16,462 nt of DNA. Origin: a bacterium (lineage in GTDB: Bacteria; Patescibacteriota; Minisyncoccia; Moranbacterales; UBA2206). The position numbers and the translations under genes were made by a program. Shown one piece after another: positions 6,926 through 12,547 of the stretch. Numbering within the stretch: position 1 is the first letter of the stretch; each line of letters begins with the position of its first letter. The notes beneath the pieces were generated by a model. It made no database searches. It was not told the origin of the DNA and was given only the letters and a program-made list of their open reading frames with translations. The stretch spans positions 1 to 16,462 of the forward strand of contig JAJYJP010000010.1 of NCBI GenBank assembly GCA_021789395.1, read 5' to 3'.

Positions 6926-6947
6926 ACTACTTGCTATTCGATTTATC

Positions 6948-7409
6948 TTATTGGGCCGGCTGGACGGGAGTTGACTGCGAGCCTGACTGAGATTTTTGGA
7001 CCTGCGCCGGACGGATCTGGATATTTTGTGCGGTCACACTGCCGTCGGAATTGTTGGTTCCGGTGACGATAACGTCCGTTCCGGTCGTCAGGTCGGAAGA
7101 CGAACCTTGCGTGGTCTTGCCGATATTGGTCGATCCGGAGAAGAATACGATCTTTGAGCTGCCATCCTGTGATTTGACAGTGATGCTGCCGCTATCTTGG
7201 GAAACTATCTGGCCAGAGATAAAACCGCCGTTCGCACCGGCTCCGCTACGCATTCCCGCGAAACGTCCGGCTTGTCCTGCTCTGCCGGCGAAGTTAGCGC
7301 TTCTTTGGGAAGCCGCACTGCTTTTTCCGTAGACCATGCCGCCATAAAACGCCGCTCCTCCCACAACAATGAGGGCAACGACAACAACGACGATGTTCTT
7401 GCTTTTCAT
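6948..7409 (-). CDS. Membrane-anchored DUF5666-like protein (operon-distal copy)
   Basis: A 153-residue protein: N-terminal anchor (about 5-27), a Gly/Ala/Arg/Phe-rich linker (about 36-61), then a small all-beta domain (about 63-133). This carries the DUF5666 pattern: G-I-S-QDSGSITVKSQDG, a Ser/Thr stretch, DLTTGTDVIVTG, then a DGSVTAQNIQI end. The tail is Ser/Gln/Pro-rich. Function of DUF5666 is not established; an OB-like outer-surface domain is plausible. It is the last gene of the MacAB-like operon, 117 nt behind the permease, and is paralogous in layout to the 160-residue protein at the front of the operon. A weak GGA lies 6 nt before the ATG. Confidence 0.75.
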   Translation of the reverse strand: MKSKNIVVVVVALIVVGGAAFYGGMVYGKSSAASQRSANFAGRAGQAGRFAGMRSGAGANGGFISGQIVSQDSGSITVKSQDGSSKIVFFSGSTNIGKTTQGSSSDLTTGTDVIVTGTNNSDGSVTAQNIQIRPAQVQKSQSGSQSTPVQPAQ

Positions 7410-7526
7410 AATGTCCGTTAATTTTAAATTATAAATTTTAAATTTAAAATGAAATCCAAATGATCAAATTTTAAAATTTTATAATTTAGTAATTTAAAAT
7501 TGATTAAAAAATTAAAAATTAAAACT
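7410..7526. repeat. AT-rich spacer built of repeated aattttaaatt-like motifs
   Basis: A 117-nt gap inside the operon, almost all A and T, made of variants of AATTTAAAAT and its reverse complement. No promoter with a matching -35, no terminator with a GC stem and no open frame is seen. Its composition differs sharply from the flanking genes. Confidence 0.55.
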
Positions 7527-8741
7527 TTATTCGTACCTTAACGCTTCGATCGGACTCAACGCCGCCGCTCGGCGCGCCGGATAAAATCCAAAAATAATCC
7601 CGACGCCGGCTGAAACTCCGAAAGCTAACAGAACCGCCGACATCGAAACTTGCGCCGTCAGATTGATAAAATGCGAAACTATGATTGAAGCGCCCCAACC
7701 CAGCAGAACACCGATTGCGCCGCCGATGAACGTCAGCAGTACCGCTTCCGCCAAAAATTGCAAATTAATATAGATTTTCCTGATGCCGACCGCTTTGCGC
7801 AAACCGATCTCACGCGTCCGTTCCGTCACCGTCGTCAACATCATATTCATGATGCCGATACCGCCCACCAAAAGCGAGATACCGGCAATGGAAGAAAGCA
7901 ACATTGTGAAGGTTCCGGTGATGCTTGATGCGGTCGCGATGATATCCGATTGGTTCATGATACTGAAGTCGGCTTGGGTCGGATCGGAAATTTTGTGCCT
8001 TTGCAAAAGAAGATCGGTCACGCTTTGTTGGACGGCCGCCATTGAATTCTGGTCTTGTGCCGCCACACTGATTGTCGTTACATATGTATCGCCCGAAAGA
8101 TAATGCTGCTCCGTAGTCAATGGGACATAGATCGAATCATCCGGATTATTGAAACCGGATCCGCCTTTGGAAGCCGCAATTCCGATTACGGTAAAATCTA
8201 CTCCTTTAATACGGACGGTCTGCCCGATCGCATCCGCACCCGTTCCAAAAAGATCGTCGCGCGCCGACGGGCCGAGCACCGCCACGCGGGAAGAATTGTT
8301 CACTTGCTGATCAGTGATGAAAGTTCCGGCATCCATCGTCACATTACGGACGGACGCATAAGCCGGAACTGTTCCAATCACTTCCGTGTTAGTATTAGTT
8401 CCTTTGGCAATAATCTGATAACGCTTAGAGTCCTCCGGAGCCACTCCTTTGATGTTTGGAACTTGAGATTGAATCGCATCGGCGTCAGCCAAAGTTAAAG
8501 TCTGAGCACTACCTCTTCCGGTGCTCACCGCCGATCCGCGCTGCGCGCCTGGCATAACTATAATTAAATTCGATCCGATTGCTTGGATGCTGTTATTAAT
8601 CGAGTTCTGGGCGCCCTGTCCGATCGCCACCATCGTAATGACCGAAGCAATTCCAATAACGATACCCAAGATTGTCAGTCCCGAGCGGACTTTGTTCCCC
8701 GTCAACGACCAGATTGTTTCTTCAATTAGATCTCGCACCAT
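7527..8741 (-). CDS. MacB-type ABC transporter permease (FtsX-like)
   Basis: A 404-residue permease of the type VII ABC superfamily (MacB, LolC/E, YknZ). Architecture: transmembrane helix 1 at about 20-42, a large extracytoplasmic MacB core domain (about 45-265), then three helices at about 272-300, 327-356 and 366-388. The coupling motif TREIGLRKAVG (309-319) and the C-terminal PARRAAALSPIEALRYE (388-404) are diagnostic. It lacks the fused ATPase of E. coli MacB; the ATPase is the separate gene before it, and the two overlap by 20 bp. Such proteins do not move substrate through the membrane but transmit ATP-driven motion to outer parts (mechanotransmission). Expected partners are the MacA-like and DUF5666-like proteins of the operon. 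Confidence 0.95.
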   Translation of the reverse strand: MVRDLIEETIWSLTGNKVRSGLTILGIVIGIASVITMVAIGQGAQNSINNSIQAIGSNLIIVMPGAQRGSAVSTGRGSAQTLTLADADAIQSQVPNIKGVAPEDSKRYQIIAKGTNTNTEVIGTVPAYASVRNVTMDAGTFITDQQVNNSSRVAVLGPSARDDLFGTGADAIGQTVRIKGVDFTVIGIAASKGGSGFNNPDDSIYVPLTTEQHYLSGDTYVTTISVAAQDQNSMAAVQQSVTDLLLQRHKISDPTQADFSIMNQSDIIATASSITGTFTMLLSSIAGISLLVGGIGIMNMMLTTVTERTREIGLRKAVGIRKIYINLQFLAEAVLLTFIGGAIGVLLGWGASIIVSHFINLTAQVSMSAVLLAFGVSAGVGIIFGFYPARRAAALSPIEALRYE

Positions 8742-9429
8742 ACTTGTAATTATTATTTTTTACGTCCTTCTCGATCACTCCGTCCCGGACAGAAATTATG
8801 CGCTCGGCATATTCCGCGATTTCCGGTTCGTGCGTAATCAGAACGATCGTATGCCCGCGCTTATGCAATTCTTGAAAAGCTTCCATCACGATGTGGCTGG
8901 TTTTGGTGTCTAAGTTTCCGGTCGGTTCGTCCGCCAGAATGATCGCCGGGTCATTAATCAGCGCCCGCGCGATCGCCACTCTCTGTATCTGTCCTCCGGA
9001 AAGCTGGTTGGAATGATTATAGAATTTGCTTTCGTCCAGACTGGAATTTTTCAGCGCCTCGCGCGCCCGCGCTTCCCGTTCTTTCATGGGAATATCCGTG
9101 AAAAGGAGCGGCAACATCACGTTGCGCAACACGGTCGCCCGCGGCAACAGATTGAAGGCCTGGAAAACAAAACCGATCTTATTCCGCCGCATCTCCGAAA
9201 GTTCGTCGTCGCTCAGTTTGGACACTTCGTGTCCGTCCAGAAAATACTCTCCGCTCGTCGGCGTATCCAACGCGCCCAAAATGTGCATAAGCGTCGACTT
9301 ACCCGAACCGGACGGACCGATGATGGAAACAAATTCTCCCTTCTCGATCTTGAAGGACACTCCTTTCAGAGCCGTCGTTTCCACATCCCCATTTTTATAA
9401 ACTTTAACTAAATTTTTACACTCGATCAC
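8722..9429 (-). CDS. MacB/LolD-type ABC transporter ATP-binding protein
   Basis: A 235-residue ATPase with a complete set of motifs: Walker A GPSGSGKST (38-46), Q-loop Q90, signature LSGGQ (143-147), Walker B IILADE (163-168) with D-loop after it, and H-loop H200. The MacB/LolD subfamily is shown by the overall pattern (LPRATVLRNVMLPLLF, LDTKTS). It starts with GTG at 9429; an in-frame stop lies just 4 codons upstream, so no longer form is possible. No Shine-Dalgarno. It ends inside the permease gene (20-bp overlap), so the two are surely coupled and made together. Confidence 0.95.
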   Translation of the reverse strand: MIECKNLVKVYKNGDVETTALKGVSFKIEKGEFVSIIGPSGSGKSTLMHILGALDTPTSGEYFLDGHEVSKLSDDELSEMRRNKIGFVFQAFNLLPRATVLRNVMLPLLFTDIPMKEREARAREALKNSSLDESKFYNHSNQLSGGQIQRVAIARALINDPAIILADEPTGNLDTKTSHIVMEAFQELHKRGHTIVLITHEPEIAEYAERIISVRDGVIEKDVKNNNYKYGARSN

Positions 9430-9537
9430 AATTAATTTTCAACTTTCAATTTACAATTTTTCAATGAATTTTCAATTTTGAAAATTTTTATTTGATAATT
9501 AATTGTAAATCGATCATTGATCATTGAAAATTTAAAC
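9430..9537. repeat. AT-rich spacer with interleaved inverted and direct repeats
   Basis: A 108-nt gap between the fusion-protein and ATPase genes. It holds a near-perfect palindrome AATTTTCAA-TT-TTGAAAATT (9467-9486) and a tandem GATCATT-GATCATT (9512-9525). A CATTGAAAATT (9522-9532) also mirrors AATTTTTCAATG (9455-9466). No GC-rich terminator and no clear promoter. Possibly a small mobile or degenerate repeat unit; unproven. Confidence 0.5.
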
Positions 9538-10740
9538 CTATCCTCCGAATGCTCGGAATGCCGCGCCGGCGCCAGCAGCGCCACCGCCCATGCGGCCGCC
9601 TCCGCCGAATCCGCCACCGCCAGAAGTTGTAGTTGTTGTGGCTTTTGCATTAGGATTGATCGTTTGCGTCACAATCTGATCTCCCGCCTGAAGACCGCTC
9701 GTGATTTCCGTATCAGTATCATTTGAAATTCCTACCTGGACCGGCACTTGCTGCGGTGTGCCATTTTTCAGAACTTCGACATAATTGCCGCCGTTCTGCG
9801 CCTGCACAGCGCTTGCCGGCACCGTCAGGACATCTTGCTTGACCGCCGTAATAATATTGGCTGACACGCTCATGCCCGGTTTGATGCGCGGATCGATCGA
9901 ATCAAAGCTGATTGTCACGTTATAGGTAACCACCCCTTGAGAAACCGTTCCCATGGAGTCCATCTTTTCAACCTTGCCCGTAACGGTCAGCCCGTTGATG
10001 GCGTCGAAAGTCATCATGGCTTTTTGCCCGATCTGGACATTAGGAATATCGACTTCATTGACCTGCACCTGTGCCTCCATCGTACTTGGATCACCGATGA
10101 TGATCGGTGTCGAATTAGAACCAGAGCTTCCATTCGAAGAAGTTTTTCCCAAATCATCGCCATTGTTAATATTGACAGCCATCACGGTGCCGCTGATCGG
10201 CGACGTCACTGTCCGTTTGTCCGCATCCGAAAGAGCGTTTTGATAACTCGACTCCGCCACGGACACATTTTGTTCCGCAGCAGTTTCAGATACTTTGGCC
10301 GAAGACAATTTTTCTTTCAGGATATTTTTCGTGGCTAATCCAGACGTGTTCGGATGATCCAGATTATATTGGGCCTGTTTCTCGTTAGCTTTTGCTGAAT
10401 CGAGAGAGCTCTTCGCATTTTCATAAGAAACCTGCGCTTGTTCGGCAGTCGTTCCTAGTTGATCGTTGACGATCGTAAAGAGCGTTTGTCCCGCCTTGAC
10501 TGTATCACCGACATTCACCGAAAGGTTCGCCACCGTTCCGGTAATGGTCGGATCGACCGAAGCCTCATCGCCAACAATAACATTGCCCGTGCCGGAAACT
10601 GAAGTAACAATGGTTCCGACGGTTGCCGGAGCAGTCGCATACTGTACTTGTGCGGTCTTGGCGTGAGTTTCGTGATACCAATAATAGCCGCCTCCGACAA
10701 CAACAATCACTATGATCAGCCAGATGTATTTTTTCTTCAT
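9538..10740 (-). CDS. MacA/YknX-like periplasmic adaptor (membrane fusion protein)
   Basis: A 400-residue adaptor with all usual parts: N-terminal anchor (about 5-22), lipoyl halves (about 60-92 and 178-200), helical hairpin (about 95-172), beta-barrel (about 219-298), membrane-proximal domain (about 300-365; DVLTVPASAVQAQNG). The C-terminus is odd: a Gly-rich tail (about 373-400, GGGGFGGGGRMGGG and on) not present in MacA. It links the MacB-type permease to the outer layers or gathers substrate. In a cell with no outer membrane it would act without TolC, as YknX does (inference). Starts 2 nt after the DUF5666-like gene, so coupled translation is likely. Confidence 0.93.
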   Translation of the reverse strand: MKKKYIWLIIVIVVVGGGYYWYHETHAKTAQVQYATAPATVGTIVTSVSGTGNVIVGDEASVDPTITGTVANLSVNVGDTVKAGQTLFTIVNDQLGTTAEQAQVSYENAKSSLDSAKANEKQAQYNLDHPNTSGLATKNILKEKLSSAKVSETAAEQNVSVAESSYQNALSDADKRTVTSPISGTVMAVNINNGDDLGKTSSNGSSGSNSTPIIIGDPSTMEAQVQVNEVDIPNVQIGQKAMMTFDAINGLTVTGKVEKMDSMGTVSQGVVTYNVTISFDSIDPRIKPGMSVSANIITAVKQDVLTVPASAVQAQNGGNYVEVLKNGTPQQVPVQVGISNDTDTEITSGLQAGDQIVTQTINPNAKATTTTTSGGGGFGGGGRMGGGAAGAGAAFRAFGG

Positions 10741-10742
10741 AT

Positions 10743-11225
10743 TTAATTTTGGTTAGTATTATTCCCGTTAAAATTATTGAACACGCGGATCAGGATGGCA
10801 TTCATCGTGCCGTTATTTCCCGGCTGCCCCAACACGACCACTTGGTCATTGGTCTTCAAACCAGAAACCTTGATCGTCTGCCCCATCGATTTGATAAGCG
10901 TCTTGTTCGTCACCGTCACATTGTTTTCATTGTTATTTTTATCTTTAATGACTAAATTATTGCCATTGATAGACATGATCGATCCAGACACTCCGTCGGC
11001 ATTGCGATAACCTCTGCCAGACACTTCATTGATAATACCGCCTGGCCCACGACGCGCTCCGACGAAATTGACGTAATAATTTTCTCCGAAACGGTCAGAA
11101 AAATGCGCTTTTCGGTAGCCCACCAACATGCCGGCAGCAAAAATCAAGATTGCCGCCAACAGACCGACCAAAGCCATGATTGCGATCTTAAGTTTCTTCG
11201 ACTGGATGAATTCTTTTAAACTCAT
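10743..11225 (-). CDS. Membrane-anchored DUF5666-like protein (operon-proximal copy)
   Basis: A 160-residue protein with an N-terminal helix (about 13-36), a juxtamembrane stretch with HFSDRFGENYYVNFVG (41-56), and a C-terminal beta domain (about 78-148). The domain has the DUF5666 pattern: GVSGSIMSINGNNLVIKD, TVTNKTLI, GLKTNDQVVVLGQ, GTMNAILI. The tail is Asn-rich. The same layout recurs in the 153-residue protein at the far end of the operon. It sits between the candidate anti-sigma and the MacA-like gene. A striking GGGAGGAG lies about 21 nt before the ATG, too far for a normal ribosome site. Function unknown; a role as outside-facing sensor or as pump subunit is possible. Confidence 0.75.
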   Translation of the reverse strand: MSLKEFIQSKKLKIAIMALVGLLAAILIFAAGMLVGYRKAHFSDRFGENYYVNFVGARRGPGGIINEVSGRGYRNADGVSGSIMSINGNNLVIKDKNNNENNVTVTNKTLIKSMGQTIKVSGLKTNDQVVVLGQPGNNGTMNAILIRVFNNFNGNNTNQN

Positions 11226-11259
11226 AGGTTTATATAAAAAATCTCACTCCTCCCGACCG

Positions 11260-11273
11260 ATGCCAACAGGCAT
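11260..11273 (-). promoter_or_regulatory. Small hairpin in the intergenic leader before the DUF5666-like gene
   Basis: ATGCC-AACA-GGCAT, a 5-bp stem with a 4-nt loop, between the candidate anti-sigma stop (11277) and the next gene. It is followed on the minus strand by GGGAGGAG and, 18 nt later, by TTTTTT. It is too far from the T run to be a classic terminator; it might tune translation or mRNA stability. Confidence 0.3.
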
Positions 11274-11276
11274 TCC

Positions 11277-11693
11277 TTAGGCGTGGGATGAGTAATGTTT
11301 ATAATAATGTTTATGCGAATTGAGATTAAAAAATAATTTCAAAAACATCAGAAATGAAATAATCGGTACCAACAGATATACGGTACTTACGATCGGAAAA
11401 GTTTCAAGCAGCGAAAAAGCAAAATCCTGCCAATGCGCCAAGACGATCGCAACATCCGAAAATAGAAGCGAAGCCAAGCTTAAGAAATCAGAATGGACCA
11501 GATTAATCCGAAAAATTAGCACGGCATAAATAAAAGCCGCCAAAGACACCGTCATTCCGACATAATCCAAAACAAGCTTTCTTCGGGCATTTTTTGCCTT
11601 AATTAAGCTTACTTTTTGGAGAATCCGCACTTCCAATTCAACCGGCGGATCCTGGTATTTCATTTGCGAAAAGATTGTTTGCAATTTCCCCAT
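11277..11693 (-). CDS. Small membrane protein with His-rich tail; candidate anti-sigma factor
   Basis: A 138-residue protein directly after the ECF sigma gene, the usual place of a membrane anti-sigma. The N-terminal 40 residues are soluble and helical (YQDPPVELEVRILQKVSLIKAK), which could bind sigma. Three hydrophobic segments follow at about 43-64, 70-87 and 98-123. The last 12 residues hold four histidines (H127, H129, H133, H137; HKHYYKHYSSH), a possible metal site. There is no zinc-type HxxxCxxC anti-sigma motif, so the call rests on position and topology. It has one of the two good Shine-Dalgarno sequences here: AAAGGA, 4 nt before the ATG. The 40-nt gap to sigma and shared direction imply one operon. 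Confidence 0.6.
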   Translation of the reverse strand: MGKLQTIFSQMKYQDPPVELEVRILQKVSLIKAKNARRKLVLDYVGMTVSLAAFIYAVLIFRINLVHSDFLSLASLLFSDVAIVLAHWQDFAFSLLETFPIVSTVYLLVPIISFLMFLKLFFNLNSHKHYYKHYSSHA

Positions 11694-11697
11694 ATTG

Positions 11698-11703
11698 TCC
11701 TTT
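11698..11703 (-). promoter_or_regulatory. Shine-Dalgarno of the candidate anti-sigma gene
   Basis: AAAGGA on the minus strand, 4 nt before the ATG at 11693. Most genes in the window lack such a site, so it supports this start and implies independent initiation after the sigma gene. Confidence 0.7.
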
Positions 11704-11733
11704 ACTACGAAGTTGACCTATTTTCGGGTGCAT

Positions 11734-12402
11734 TTAAGCCCGTTTATATCCCAGATCCATTCTCTTTGGAGCGGTTTTTTTATTCAGGCGCTTATTAGTC
11801 ATATATTCATTGCCAGACTTTATCGCTTCAAAACCCAACAATTGCTCTGATGTCGCAAGCTTATTTTCCAAAGCTGCTAACCCTCGCCGGTGCCAACTTT
11901 TAACTGTATTTACCGGCCGGCCCAAAATTTCAGCAATCTCGGTCAAGTTGAATCCTTCTTTATAATAAAGCAAGAGCACGGACTGGAAACGTTCAGGAAG
12001 CTCCTGTAAAACCTTTTCCATTTTTTCGGCAATATCTTTCTTTTCCAAGAGTTCGTCCGGCAACGGCTTTTCGTCATTGATCGTCTCAAAAGGATTGTTG
12101 CCTTCAGTATCCTCAAAAAAGGAAAGCGGTACCGCTTTTTTCTTTTTCAAAAAATCCAACGCGGTGTTGCGGGCAATCGTCAAAAGCCAGGCCTTGAAAT
12201 TGCCTTTTTCTTTGTTGTAGCGAGAAAGATTCTTCCAGGCCTTGATGAAAGTTTCCTGGGCGATGTCTTCCGCGTTGAACGAATCTTTCGTGAAAGGCAG
12301 AAGGAAATTATAAACGATCTTCAGGTAGCGCCTGACTATTTCATTGAAAGCCGTTTCATCCCCCGCCAGCGTGTCCGCGATCAATTGTTCGTCACTTTCC
12401 AT
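11734..12402 (-). CDS. ECF-type RNA polymerase sigma factor
   Basis: A 222-residue sigma-70-family protein of group 4. Region 2 (about 16-90) includes the -10-binding and core-binding helices (EDIAQETFIKAWKNLSRYN, then FKAWLLTIARNTALDFLKKKK). An acidic linker spans 91-122. Region 4 (about 124-178) has the HTH LTEIAEILGRPVNTVKSWHRRG. Regions 1 and 3 are missing, as expected. It has about 40 extra C-terminal residues (181-222), basic and without a known fold, longer than usual ECF factors of about 160-190. It heads the operon with the candidate anti-sigma, two DUF5666-like proteins and the MacAB-like transporter, which are its likely targets. Its own promoter looks like the housekeeping type. 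The ATG at 12402 lies only about 5 nt from the expected transcription start. Confidence 0.93.
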   Translation of the reverse strand: MESDEQLIADTLAGDETAFNEIVRRYLKIVYNFLLPFTKDSFNAEDIAQETFIKAWKNLSRYNKEKGNFKAWLLTIARNTALDFLKKKKAVPLSFFEDTEGNNPFETINDEKPLPDELLEKKDIAEKMEKVLQELPERFQSVLLLYYKEGFNLTEIAEILGRPVNTVKSWHRRGLAALENKLATSEQLLGFEAIKSGNEYMTNKRLNKKTAPKRMDLGYKRA

Positions 12403-12415
12403 AATTCAAAGGTAC

Positions 12416-12444
12416 AGTATAAATCACTTATCCGAAAGAGTCAA
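12416..12444 (-). promoter_or_regulatory. Housekeeping-type promoter of the ECF sigma operon
   Basis: Minus-strand TTGACT (12439-12444), exactly 17 nt, TATACT (12416-12421). One mismatch in each box. Start of transcription would be near 12407-12409, giving an almost leaderless mRNA for the sigma gene. No GGAAC-type ECF -35 is seen, so basal expression by the main sigma is likely. Confidence 0.8.
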
Positions 12445-12547
12445 AGATAAAATTTTAATTATTTTTTAAATCCTTCCTGCGTTTTCAGTCCGCATCATCA
12501 TCTTTATCTTGCCAAAAAACCCGCCCGAGCTAAGTGTAAAATTTTAT

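Noticed and set aside
8055..8913. Plus-strand frames opposite the MacB permease and ATPase genes
   Set aside because: Shadow frames; low-similarity, Arg/Ile-rich translations without any signal for expression.
9432..9650. Open frame reading from inside the MacA-like gene into the spacer
   Set aside because: It is a shadow frame of the Gly/Ala-rich tail, with no promoter, ribosome site or recognisable protein features.
11226..11276. Internal ECF-type promoter before the first DUF5666-like gene
   Set aside because: A GGAAT...CGGTC pair is present but the spacing is about 11-12 nt, too short for the usual ECF promoter.
12481..12547. Possible terminator after the P-type ATPase (CGGGCGGG followed by TTTTTT on the minus strand)
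   Set aside because: The G-rich stretch has no matching C-rich arm, so no stable hairpin forms; a weak 4-bp TGCG/CGCA stem further on is not convincing.
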